A DNA stretch of 64,000 nt, from positions 5,456,001 to 5,520,000 of the forward strand of contig JAEVHH010000004.1 of the NCBI GenBank assembly GCA_017607445.1, read 5' to 3'. The number at the start of each line of letters is the position of its first letter. The first letter of the stretch is position 1. A program made the position numbers and the translations under genes. The stretch is from Histoplasma ohiense. Its lineage: Eukaryota > Ascomycota > Eurotiomycetes > Onygenales > Ajellomycetaceae. Below are positions 1 to 12,058 of this stretch, in pieces. Under the pieces are notes generated by a model. It did not search any database. It was not told the origin of the DNA and saw nothing but the letters and a program-made list of their open reading frames with translations.

Positions 1-3000
1 CGCAAAGGGTGGCTTCATGGATGCGTTTTGCCAATTCCCCCAAGCTTCTCTCTGTTTGCCGCAGGAGGGAGGGTACAAAAGTTGCGGATTAAACCCTAAT
101 TAGATGATTGATTTCCTAGATTGAAAACGGAGTGCATGGAAAATATGCCGACTATTCATTCGATACACCTGATGGCGGAAAATTACACCGTCCTCGACGG
201 GGAAAGTCTGGCTCGAATTGACAAATGTGTGGACAGAATTCATCCTGCTTGCCCGCCCAATCAAACATCTCCTTTGCTTCGTTTTGCTGCAGTATATCTC
301 AGATTGAGAGGGCACAAAAGTAAAAAGCCAATGTGCAAGTTCCTCGACGTGCTCGAGACTGAGTTTGAGCTTGCTCTGCGAATGCAGAACGCGCATGTGG
401 TCAACAGCTTGCAGTGTCTTTATGCGTGTCCTTCCTGCTTCCCCGCTGGCGGTTTGATTGGAAGAGAAAAGAAAGGCCTCAATTTCGATCGCATCATTGG
501 ATAAAAATTATAGTTCTCAACTGCAAATCATATCCATTGGCCACGGAGATACACGTCCAATGGCGACCTTTGGGTTTGTGTTGTGCAGTCGCTGCATACC
601 CTTCAAACGAAGAGATGCGGTTTGACAGGTGCAGGTGCGCGCATACAGCCGAACAGGTATTTTGTGCTGAGTGCAAAAGCCGAAAGGGCAAGCTCAAATT
701 TCATGAATCCTATGGATTCAGTGGATTCAGGTCGGAGATTGAACAGTAGGAGGGTTGTATTGATTGACGGTGATGATGATACCAACCACCACCACCACCA
801 CCACAAATATTGACATGACGCCAGCATTCAGCGGCGAACCTTCAGCGGCGTGCTGGAGACCACGGTTTCCCCGCTTCTGGTTGATGGAGATCCCAGCAGA
901 CTGTGAGGCAGGTCTTGTGGAGGTCAAAGTTTCCACAAAGGGAAGAAAAAAGCAATATGAGTAAATAATTTACCTTTTTGACAAGTTGATCGGTCCGGTG
1001 TACCCCAGAAAGAGGCGTTTAGTCTGGGATCGGCTGACAACCAAGGCCTAGAATGGGAGCCATTTCATTGCAAGGAGGTTTTAAAGCCTAAATTGTGGTC
1101 ATGAGAGCATTTATGGACCACGAGTTAAGCCTTTTCCTTCGATGGTGAGAAGTTTGCTTGAGCTTGAGCAGCTTAACTACAAGGCGCATTTGTCTCGATT
1201 CCAATCCAATATCCAAAAAGAAAGAAAAATCCCAAAGAAAATGACGTTGGATCGCCATTGGAGCCTATCACAGCTTGATATTCCATCGAGTTGCTTTAAG
1301 TTGATATTCGAGCCCTCATTAAATCCCCGTTGCTGGTTGATGGTTCACCCTAGTTTCAGGTATCTTGGACGAATTGATGCCCGATATGGCATCAATTCTT
1401 TGGCGTTTGGGATCAATGCGCATATTTGAGGATACCTATGTTTTCAACGACCTCCATCTCATAGTCCTTTCATTCTAGTATTCAATAAATTCAACTGTTG
1501 ATAGTGGTGTGGATAACGGCATCGAATTTCTACGTTCTTATCAGACCAAATTAGCTAGTGGAGGGTAAAAATTGAAGCTCGCAATTGTGAAAACGGAGGC
1601 AAGAGCTGTGAAGAAGAGAAAATTGAACAGGAGAATCAGCATTCGCCTGCATGGTCGATGCTTCTTGTCTTCCACTTTGACTTAATGCATGCACTCCTCT
1701 TTTTGCCGATTATATCGTCCCGCTTTTGTTAGGCGACCTCGACCTGTTTTATCACGTGGACTCCATCAAGCTCTCCAGGGCTCGCATCGGCCAATGGATA
1801 AGCGACGAGAAACCATATTGTATTTCTGGCCGCCCAAAATCTCGCCTCTAAACATCGTCGATGAAGGCGAACATGCCTTTCTTTCGAAATACAAGGCAGG
1901 AATAGCATGATCGAGTTGGACCTACAGCACAGTACTTTGCCGTGTATACCAAATTGCCAGCGTCGGAAACCTTACCTAGCGTGCAGACTCTGTAACAGCA
2001 TCACCTATATCGTGAGAGGGAAAATAAGTGTAAACCCCAAAGACGAGCAAAATGCTCCTTGGAAACTGAGCTGGCCAATCCAGAGCGACAGACTGGAGTG
2101 AAATTGGTGATAGTCGAACCATAGAGCTGCGCAAAATACGATTCGACGTGACCGGATGGTTCTGATCTAAGACTTATATCATTTTCGCAGTATATTGTCC
2201 ATTGAAGATAGGTCGATAGAGAGCCTGTCCCCTTACATTACCCATAAGCAGCAGTGATTTCTTTATTGTTTCGCAGATATATCTCTCACAATACGGCTCA
2301 CCTGAATAAAAAATAGATCTACCGGTGTGTTAATACATGGATCCAGTATGACAGCTGGATGGATTTGAAGACTGAGCGGTTCATATAAGACCAATATGGT
2401 GGCACGCAGAACTTCACAGAATGGCCTCATTGCTAGGGGGGAGGGGGTTTGGTAGAGGTTTTCGTCAATTTCAAAGCGCAAGCCAAATTCTGCCTGGGTA
2501 TTGCCCACATAGTGCACAACTGAATCGACCACTTCCTTTATATCTCCCTCCCATCACAGTTAGGAGGTTAAATAAGTCATTTTTCTGTCTGGTATTATTG
2601 ATGTAAGTTGGTACTGTTGGCCCTGACCCTTCCCTCTTATCTACCCAAACCGTTGATAATCCCCTTCTCTGGCCCTGACCACTGTATGAGGATACTCTCC
2701 TTCCAGCCCATACCACCAACCATCTTCACTTCATTAATTCCATTTACCAAAATAAACAAGACTCGGGTGGTTTTTGTTGCTCGCCTTTGATACTCCAAAA
2801 CCCATATCGCAATCTTAATTCGGCGGTGATTCCTCTAACGAACGAACAGGAAAAGTAGCGATGGCCATCGTTCCATTCTCCCTCTCATACTTTGTTTCAG
2901 ATATCACGACCCACGTTGGAAACGGATATGTCTTACGTAGAACCCCCAGGCGCGCCCTTCAAAAAAAAAAGGGATCATTTGGCACGTTCGATAGATCCCA

Positions 3001-3936
3001 TAGAAGTTCTAGTTCTGTCTCAATCCGGTGGTGATGGTATCATTCAGGACGTTGTCAATCAACAAAAGTCCATTTTTTCTTGCATGGCTTTGCTTTTCTT
3101 TTGACCTGGGATTTTTCGCTAAAATCCCCCACCCCCGACATGTTTTGTTGATCCCGATGTGAGGATCCCAAACCCAAAGGAACCCTCTCCACTCGTGAAT
3201 GGAGGGAAGCTCCGATTTTTCTTCTTGATTCCAAAGGAACAAGTGAACAGGCCAAGCGGTTGGCCCTTTGCTTCCACAATGAGAAGAGGGCTCAAGCAAG
3301 GTAGGCTGGAAAATTTGTTGGTACCTTTATGAAATGGGACTGTATCATTATAATAGTTAGAAAACCATTCTTTATTCTAACTCAAGGGAAGGACTTGGGT
3401 ACAATCTTATTTTGATTGCGATGTCAGTAGGCGTAGATCCAAATAATCCGCAGTAATTTCTTCAGCCCTTTGACGACGTCTAGATTTCTTGCATCACAGC
3501 ACGGAAAGGAAGTGCTTCGTATCGCTCTTGATTGCCATTTGTTTCAGATATCCTCTCGGTGTCGACTCATTGATACTAACCGTACTAACCTCGAAAGTCA
3601 TACTTACTGGAAAGCTTCATCCATCTGGCGCATGGCGTTGTGGGCAATTGGTCTATGAGCGATGTAATAACGTGCAAGGACAAATAGCTAGTAAGTGAAT
3701 ATGATTTCTTAAACATGTAGATCGAGATATATACACGAAAAATGTTAAGAATATATGTTTAAGGAAGGGTGATGGAGTTGAGGTTTGGGGGTAAGGACGG
3801 CGTAGTGCTCAGCGACGATGTAAATGAATTACTAAATAAAAAGATAGAAAGGCACAGTCGCCTTAAAGTACGGGACTTTTTATTGAAAACCGACTTGGTT
3901 TCATTAAACTTTTGGCGAGGTACTGTTGACGGTACT
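1..3936. other. Intergenic region, no supported gene
   Basis: About 3.9 kb with only short, overlapping open frames on both strands. None is longer than about 130 codons, and I recognise no protein family in any of them. One frame at 121-504 is the longest, but it has no visible domain. The part next to position 3936 is the 3' flank of VPS18. The interval could hold an untranslated transcript or an exon of a gene lying outside the window; the sequence does not decide this. Confidence 0.5.
785..804. repeat. (ACC)n microsatellite
   Basis: Six consecutive ACC units plus a partial unit in non-coding DNA. Confidence 0.85.
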
Positions 3937-6900
3937 TCACATCGCCCATTCATCGCGATTGTCAGTAGCACTAATGAATGGTTCGTCGATTTGCTTGATC
4001 GCGTATTCACCACAGAGAATGCTATTTACCAATACTTAGGTTAGTGATCTGAAATATTTCTGAATGTTGAAATGTGATGATACTATGTATGATACGAAAA
4101 GCAAAGGGAAAAAACGAAATAGGAAAGTTTTAAGTTAAACTGCCGGAACCTACCAAGCTTCAGCGATCAACCCATCCAAATCGCGTATTACCTTCTCCCT
4201 CATTCCTCCAGTATTTGTCTCCTTGCTCATTTCGATCTGCAGATCACGAATACGTTTCCTCTTCCCAGACCCAGCCGCACCTAGTACTTTCTTCCCTAAG
4301 CAGTCACTGTGGAATGCATGTTGGCATGGGAAGACGAAAAATTGTCGACTGAGCACAGGTAAGGAACATATCCAACATTTTTCCCCAGGTTCAACAATAG
4401 CATATCGGGTATCCAGGGCCGCAATCTCGTTTCGTATCTGTTCTGCTGTGTGTGCAGAATTGTCCATTTCCTGCCGCAATGAATCGATGTGTCGCGAGTA
4501 GTCTTCCAACGCCGCACAAATCTCGTCCTTGAAATCATCGACGACGACAAAATCAGGGAAGAAGGGAATAAGGTCTTCTATACGAAGAAGCTCGCAGCGG
4601 CGCAGAAATTCAATCGCATCTTTGATTCCGGTACCTGGTTGGCGGATTTTTTTCTCGGCTACTAGGAGCCAGAGCTTCTTGCGAAGCTTGTCATTTCCTT
4701 CAGGCAGATCGGCAACGTATGCGGCGAGTTCAATGTCATTGTGCTTTAGAGCAAGCTCTACAGCTTGCAGATATTGGCACATGGTAGTATAGATGTGAAC
4801 GCATGACTGGACACGGTTATGCTGAATGCATAAGCGAAGAGCAAAATCGGCATCATATGGTGGTGGAGATGAAGGTTGAGAGGAGAGGTATGTTAGTAAC
4901 GCAGTTTCCGATGGAGAGGGGTGGGCAGCATGTATGGAAATTAGCGTGTTGTGTACTGCTGCTGACGGGTCGGGATGGTTTGCAATTATGAAGTTCAGAT
5001 ATCGAACAGCCTGGTTTTGGCTGAGTGGGACATTCGTAGTATTGTTGTAACTCAAAAGGGCAGGAATGAGCTTCTGAGGGTCTAGGTCGATCTGTCTCAT
5101 TAGTATATCAACTAAATCCGTAGCAACATGCGTCATGAGAACACTGCTATATTTGTAGAAAACGTCCGGGTCCGTCTGCTTCTTAAGCACATTCAGAGCC
5201 TCAGTCCATTTCTCTCGTTGGATCCAGTACGAGAGCACAAAATTGCAATCGTTTGTCACGGTCGCAAAATATAACAGCTCCTCCTCTCTTCCATGACTAC
5301 CAACAATCTCATATACAGTTTTCGGATCGAGGTCGGTTTTATATCTTTTAACGAAGTCCTGAAATTCAACACGAACATCGTTGAGTGCATCTTTAGATTC
5401 CCCCGCATTGGACCCTTCGACTAACTCGGCTTTCGTTGCAATAGCGTCCTCAAGTGAATTGAGCTTGGACATGAAAACTTCCACAAGCCAACTTGAAATC
5501 ATCGTCCGTTGCATTATAGCAGATTTCTTATACGTTGACATTTGTGTCAGAAGGTATTTTCTCAGAGCATCATTTTTCCCTTCATTCATAAATGTGAGGC
5601 AGACCTCCTCAAAGCTTTTGCTACTTTTACCCCACACCGAGGCAGCTTCAAGATACTGGCCCTTGCTCGCGAGATAGTCACCAGACGCTGTTGCGACAGC
5701 GTCTTTCTGCGCCGATCCACGAGCATACCGCAGAGCAGCATCGAATTTCTGCTCTTTCAAAAAGACTTTCCATACATCCCTGTCTTCATCATTGGCCGCA
5801 ATCTCAAAGATTTCCTGGCCAGCGAAGAGCCAATATGTATTTTTCTTCTGATCTGCCACTAGGCCAAGAGCACTCTCGCGTGGCTCGAGAACAGCCTGAT
5901 CATATACAATATCCCCGCTGAGCCGATTGACTGCCACAATACGACCTTCGACTAGGGTCAAAATATGCCACTGTGTCAAAGTCATCCCTTTAATAGGGTC
6001 CTGGATCAATTTTCGGCCTCCTCTGGCAGACTCGGATGCTGGTAAAACGGATCTGGCCAACAATTTGGCCTTGTCAAAAACACGATTTCCTAGTTCCGGG
6101 GGTGATGAAGATGTCGGCACAGTCCCGTACAAGACCCCTTGAGAAGAGAGCCATGCAAACTGCTTTCCTGTGGTTTCTTCATAGCCGTATTCATCGCAAT
6201 ATTCACCCTCTGGGGGATCGGGTTGGATTGAAAGTAGTGAAGGCGCCGACGGGGATAAGACTGAGATCTCATGAACGACGGGGTTTTCCTTATGAAATAG
6301 GTCCGCATATATTGAGCTGCCGCCTTCTTTACCATGTTTCCCCACACGTCCCATGAAATACAATATCTTCCCAGTTGATGATAGTATTATGTTTCTGTAA
6401 TCCTGCTTTCCTGGGACTGAACCCACCCAAATCCCTGTGACCGCCGAGCCAGAGATTTTGTACACGGAATTGACATACCTTTCGTCACGCCGGTAGAACT
6501 CCGATAAAGGCTCGATGTAGACTTCATACACATTCCCATCTGTCGCACCAACTAATATCTCTCTAGTCGAAGCCGTCGGTAAAGATGGATTCCACGCAAT
6601 GCTCTCGATCGATACACCCTTCAACCGGGGAAGGGCTTTGGGTTGTCGCGACTGTGTGTGGAGGTAATAATTTTCACCGAGCGTAGTCGTAATGATAAGA
6701 TGCGATGCGGAAGGATCTAGGAACATACGACGAATCAATCCTATCTCTGAAGATTTTTTTGGCAGATCGATATCTATATTGGAAATTTGGGGCTTGATGA
6801 GTGTTCAACTCTCTTCACATCTGAGAAAGATGGCCAGATTCAGATCGAGGGTATCTTACCATCAATATCTTCTGCATTATCCAGATCGATCCGCAAAATT

Positions 6901-7076
6901 CTTCCGGAGGCTAAAGCAAGAATAAGAACATTATTCGCGACCTGCGCTGCAACGAAGTCCGCCCCAATGGAGAACTTCAGTTGAACCCTCTCGACATTGA
7001 AGATAGGTGTGGCGGTGTCCGCAAGCTTAGCCAAGCTGCTGGCAGCAACATAGCCGCTTGACCCATCCAGCGCCAT
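3937..7076 (-). CDS. VPS18: Vacuolar sorting protein Vps18/Pep3 (CORVET/HOPS core subunit)
   Basis: Class C Vps protein of the HOPS and CORVET tethering complexes at vacuole and endosome membranes. Exons are 7076-6860, 6773-4154 and 4021-3937, giving 973 aa, the usual length of the family. The N-terminal third is the Pep3/Vps18 beta-propeller region, the middle is helical clathrin-repeat-like, and the C-terminus is a RING-type finger. A CWIC pair lies near residue 872, followed by CQHAFHSDC. The final pair, CILC, near residue 946 is encoded by the short third exon, whose peptide runs on through YAIKQIDEPF. Intron 1 (86 nt) splits the GAT of EDIDDIDL. Intron 2 (132 nt) splits a Cys codon, and reading into it hits a stop at once, so a single-ORF model would lose the last RING ligands. 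The start at 7076 begins MALDGSSGY. The gene lies in tandem with the protease gene upstream on the same strand. Confidence 0.95.
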
Positions 7077-7490
7077 TATGCGCTGAGATGCAAAAAGTTA
7101 TAACATATCGGGATCCTGGTTGCGTGTTGTGATATCAAAGGGCAGATGATTCTGAGAAGAGCTTTCGTGCTTGATACTGTGCCAAGACTCCACCCCAACG
7201 TCATTGGCTATCGTTCGTTACATAATCACTAGTCGTCAAACTAACTACCTATGTAAGAAAAGGAAGAACTTGAAAAGAGTAATGTTGCGATGTCGTGTTT
7301 AATTCTACCGCTATGGAAGGACAGGAGGGAAAATATGCCAATAATGGTAGCAATATGAACAAGCATGGATGAGGGTCATTCATCATCATTATCGTCATCA
7401 TCGTTATCGTTTCCAAGGCCATACAAATCAGGTGAGGCTTGGTGTAAGTATCATACCCAAGAGAAACATCCAAAGATCCTACGGTTTCCT
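7077..7490. other. Intergenic region between VPS18 and the ubiquitin protease gene
   Basis: 414 bp holding the VPS18 promoter and the 3' end of the upstream gene. It includes an imperfect ATC-rich microsatellite around 7378-7413. No gene is seen. Confidence 0.6.
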
Positions 7491-10031
7491 TCACATTACT
7501 AGACATTCCCGGTCAGGTTTTCCACTTCTTTTCTTCAGAGAATGATGGCTTCGGTGTTTCGCGGGATTATCCGGCTTTTCCTTCGCCAGCATTGCAAGTT
7601 TGGCCTGTGCTCTCCTTTCAACCCTAGAGCTTCTGGTGTTGCTCCCTTGGAAATCGACGTCGGATGTGGGCTCAACAACAACTATAGTATCATTTTTCGT
7701 AGACGCATGAATCGTGTGCCCATCATCCACCACATCTGGCCTTTCTCCGCTAATTGAACGAACGGCATTCGCGGATGTAGACGTTCCTTGGGAGGACAAG
7801 GTAGACTTAACTCGATCACCAACAGACTCATCGTTTGCTTCCGCGGGAAAATGGATTTGTGAATTAGCAGATGACGTGCTAGGGGATTCGAACCGATGAT
7901 TAGGGTAGTGATCATGAAGTACACCATCTGTTTCAACATCAGAACTGTCATTCACCGTTACATCCGAGTACGGATTATGAAATAGTTTTCGAGATTGCGT
8001 CTCCTCTTCGTTGGAAGATGAGAGGCGCCCGCGGGAAACTGTTTCAGAATCATCGTCTATGGGCAAAATTTGGTAGAAAAGGAGATAAGGGGACTCTTCG
8101 ACCAGCGCCTTTTCTATATCGACAAGTGTGATTCTTTCCTGGGTTAAATCATCGAAACGCATCCAGTGACGGCAGTACTTCGAAGACTTATCGGGGTCAT
8201 TAAGCGAAGTGCCCCTGACTAAGGCTATATAATGGCCGGACTCGACGGAGTTTCCACGATGGCAAATTACAGCCTGTAGAGAAAGTTTGAAATTCCCACA
8301 TAACGGGCCTTCGTTTTCCATTTCATCATCCTGGATGAAATGAGGGAGTCCAATTTCGATCGGGATATCAACAAAGGTATTTAGGCGCACTGCGTTTCCA
8401 TTAGGGAGCACAGAGTAGCGTTTTAAACAGATTCCAAGAATAGGCCTTCGGGAAGAGAAATGAATTGCGGATTGTGCGTCGCTGAGTGTACTGTCGGTGT
8501 ACCAGGCTATTAAATTGATTAGGGACATTTCCGCAATTGCCCAGCACATTACTTACGTATTAAGCTAAATATCTGCCAAGCAGGCATCATGACCTCTTTG
8601 CGAAGACTCCCTTTCCGGGCATTATTCGGTGTCACTCCATTAGTCTTGCCTTCATTTTCCTTGAGATTATTCTCAGGAATGAATCTTTCCATTACTATGC
8701 TGGTCGAGCGCATACGAGAGTTTGGATTCATTGGATGGGTTGTTTCGGGTAGAGGAGAAGGATAGTTGGTTATTTGGGTGGTTTTCGAGAAGAAAGACGA
8801 TGCAGAAATTGGAGACGCGGTTTGCGACGAAGTACCTAGGTCGGTTGTTTCGACATGGATAAACGATTCCTTTGCCACAGAATCCATTGAGCTTACAGAC
8901 ATCCCTGTATTTCTACGTTCCAGATATCTTTTGACGTCAATACGGTTGTTGAAGTAGTTTTCAAGACAGGCTTCCAAAGTTATGGGCTTGCCGTCAACCG
9001 TTTCAGAAGGGATTGCGACTTCAAGTAGTCGCTCATTTATAAACTTATGGTCATCACCTGCTTCTTCTTTTCCTGTATGAAAAATATCCATTTTCAAAGT
9101 GAGTAGCGGAAGATTGAGCTTCTCAGTAATGAATGTGAACGCTTCGGAGACATCTTGCTGCTGCCCTCCCGCAGCAGCATGCCATCCACACTTTGCCAGT
9201 GCGTCTTGAATTTGTTTCGTCTGTCAGATATGCATGTTAGTGTTGTCTCATAATGCTATCACAACCTAGGTTTCCGTGAAATGGCAGAGCTAACGAAAGA
9301 AAAAAAAACCTACGAAATCGGTGGTAATCAATTTCCCAGATCTTAACAGATTCACCCATAGCCTTAAAAGCACTGACAAATTCTGTCGAGGTTCATCATC
9401 GAACGAGTTGTATAGGATTGCTTCAAAACAATCCAAGCGAGCAAACATTGCAAAGAGAAGGGCATCCAGATAGCATGTGACTCCATTTCGATTTTCGGCA
9501 CCTAGTAATTTAATGGAAGGATTGTAAAATCTCAAGATGCCGTGGAGAGAATCATCAAGAAGAATAAGCAGTTCGTATGCTTCGTCCACACGACCACAAG
9601 CGATTTTGGACCGGAGGGCATATCGAATTTGCGGTTTTCCTAGAGTGGCAACTCCTATGTTCGAGAGCCTCCGTTGGATCTCTTTAATCTGTTATACATA
9701 TTAGGAAAGTAATAAACAATGAGGGTTCCTCAGCGCTAACCTTGTCGTCCTCTTCCTCAACTTTGGTACTATTGTCGTAGCTCGATTTGTCCGATGAGAA
9801 CAGAGTCAAATGTGCCGAGGGGAGTAGTTTAGGGGCGGGATTCTACAGAATAGAGATCAGTTGGAGTCTTGCAGTACATGCATAATTGCCCATGGTCATA
9901 GAAACCCGAAACTAAGGATTCGCTTAACCCACATTACCAGAATCTAGCATCCGTCGCCATTTCAAAGGGGATGTACTTCTCGATTTGCTTCGTCCCTCTC
10001 TTTTGGAGAGAAATTTCTGAATTCCATTCAT
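7491..10031 (-). CDS. Ubiquitin carboxyl-terminal hydrolase (USP, peptidase C19) with CaaX-like tail
   Basis: Cysteine deubiquitinase that cleaves ubiquitin conjugates. Exons are 10031-9933, 9842-9741, 9688-9314, 9220-8557 and 8506-7491, giving about 751 aa. The Cys box reads NGVTCYLDALLFAM, with the nucleophile near residue 139. A QQQDVSEAF segment follows in exon 4. The His box reads SVESGHYIALVRG near residue 505, and an aromatic/Asp segment WMRFDDL lies downstream. The last 150 residues are low-complexity and basic and end in CLVM. Introns 2 to 4 have good consensus sites. For intron 1 the strong donor at 9937 gives the wrong phase; the weaker donor gtgggt at 9932 restores the frame, so the first 33 residues are less certain. 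It belongs to a fungal USP family whose substrate I do not know. The gene is divergent from MRPL7. Confidence 0.9.
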
Positions 10032-10735
10032 GTCGAACGGACTAATCGCAATGAGCTTTCATATATTGGTAAGAAAAGAAACGGGATTTTTTTAAGGTAC
10101 AGAACTTAAAATGTATGCTGGACCTTGGATCAGGCATACTTTAAAGTCCGCCCCCGCAACCTGGTCCCAAGGACAAGAACGCATCAGCAGGAATGACAAA
10201 CATCACTAGGCTGCATAATTAAACGTGCTATACATACCCGATTGTAGCAAACGGGGCCAAGTCACGGGTACATGTCTGATTTCGAGGGATGCTGTCTGAT
10301 GGTTCAGTTATGGCAGCTGATACCCCCACAGGACGTTCTTATAGATCTAGGGCTCTAGGCGATGTGATATCGATTCTTAAGATGATGGATGAAGAAGGAC
10401 CAAAACTAGAACAATATTCAGGGAGCTCAGATGTTATAAGCTGTAATCTATGATGAAGTAGATAGTATCTCTGAAGTGATCCGCGGTGGCGTTATTTAAT
10501 CCGTCAGATATACAGCATCAGGCTAGCAAAGTATTACCTTCCCCGTTTAGTTGAGTGAAAGAGCCGCAGCTTATTGATTAGTCAGTTATCAACCACGTGA
10601 CGCCATTGGCGGTTCCATGCTATCTACTGTGTGGAGCGCTAGTTCGTACTCGGAAGCCTAGCTCCCATAAAATTCTCATCGCAAATCTTCTGATATCACC
10701 AAAGTCCGAAGGCCAGGGAACAAAAAATACATAAC
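10032..10735. promoter_or_regulatory. Divergent promoter region, ubiquitin protease / MRPL7
   Basis: 704 bp between two divergent start codons. One CACGTG palindrome lies at 10594-10599, about 140 bp upstream of the MRPL7 start. No open frame is convincing. The promoter role follows from gene orientation only. Confidence 0.5.
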
Positions 10736-12058
10736 ATGGCAGCATTAGTTCTCTGCGAGCCACCAATTCACATTTCCAGGGTGCTCCCCAAAGCCCTTAT
10801 ATCCTTATCCAGCCCCAGGACCCCATCATGCCGCCGCAATGCGTCTTCTACCACCCTTCCTGAAACCATCACAGATGACCTCGAGACAAACTCAAGCTTC
10901 TCCCAACCCTCTTCCTTCCCAGAAAATGAAATTGAGGCCTTTGATCCAGTAGCAAGGGCCAAAGAACGGAAGAAGCCATTGCCTCCTAGTCGGTAGGTTT
11001 TTCGGACTTTTCTAATGCCTAATTAATTGGACCCCCCAGCTTTCCCGATTTCCGCCCAGGGATCACTCCCCAGATTCCACGTCCTCTTCTTTCTCCAACT
11101 TCTCCCAATTTCTCACACCTGCCAATCTAGCTACCAATTTCGCCCTCCAAAATATGACCGTGGTCCTCTTCATCCCCATCGTCCGCCACCGGCCTGGGAT
11201 CCCGCCTCCCGCCAATTCATCCCCGGCCCTTTCACCCTCCCCCGAGTCGAGCAAACCTATGAATCTACTATATCCCACGATATCCTTACCCTCTGCTACG
11301 TACACAACCCGCCGGGATTTAGACCACCCCCAACCCCCCAGCGCCTTCGTGGCTGGGATGATAGTTCCCCCTATCACTCGAACAGACCACTCCGAGGGCC
11401 ACGTGGAGGCGACGTCCTCCGCCTTCTCCGGAAACCCATAACATTCCGCAACATCCCTAAACTCGACAAGATCACGCTCCACAGCTATGTGAACCAGGTT
11501 ATAGAGAAGGGTTCGGGGCCGCTGCATGTGGCCGGTATGGCTATACAAGCCATTTCTAATGTGCGCGTGCAGACACATAAGATGAAGGGCAACGTCGCGA
11601 AGTGGGGGGTTGTGCCTGGCAAGGCGTATATTGCTGTTACGGCCGAGCTGAAGGGCGAGGACATGTATCACTTCTTTGGGAAATTGGTAGATGTGGTGAT
11701 GCCTAGGATTAAGGACTGGAAGGGCGTCAAGGGGAGCAGTGGGGATAGTAGCGGGAATATCTCGTTTGGCCTTGATCCGGATATGGTGGCTCTGTTCCCG
11801 GAGATCGAGGTGAATTATGATATGTACGTCTTGCAGCAACCCCCAACCTCCGGATACCCTACTATTACTATTCTTTTTCTCTCATCTTGCTTCGAAATGC
11901 ATAACTAATCGTGTCCATTTTCTGCTTTTTATAGGTACCCACCAGCTATGATACCTGGTTGCCACATAACAATTCACACAACAGCCAAAACAGACAAGGA
12001 TGCCCGACTCCTCCTCAACGCGATGGGCATTCCATTCTATGGGAAATATGTAAATTAA
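10736..12058 (+). CDS. MRPL7: Mitochondrial large-subunit ribosomal protein uL5m (MRPL7)
   Basis: Component of the mitochondrial 54S ribosomal subunit at the central protuberance. Exons are 10736-10992, 11131-11823 and 11935-12058, giving 357 aa. The first 60 or so residues look like a transit peptide with many Ser, Arg and Pro. The L5 core includes DKITLHSYVNQVIEKG, PLHVAGMAIQAISNVR and the C-terminal segment CHITIHTTAKTDKDARLL. Intron 1 could use an AG at 11039, but that frame soon reaches a stop. The acceptor at 11130 gives the continuous join PPSRYQFRPPKYDRGPLHP. Intron 2 splits the Met codon of NYDMYPPAM. The reading frame from 11131 to the stop is well conserved in character. uL5m is the long fungal form, with a Pro-rich extension before the core. 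Confidence 0.93.

Noticed and set aside
120..504. 127-codon plus-strand frame near the window start
   Set aside because: No domain, no splice context and no recognisable relatives. It is kept as intergenic.
3769..4044. 91-codon plus-strand frame
   Set aside because: Overlaps the real third exon and the second intron of VPS18 on the other strand.
11063..11839. 258-codon open frame on the minus strand opposite MRPL7
   Set aside because: Lies antisense to a clear uL5m gene, and its residues show no family features. It is a shadow frame caused by codon bias.
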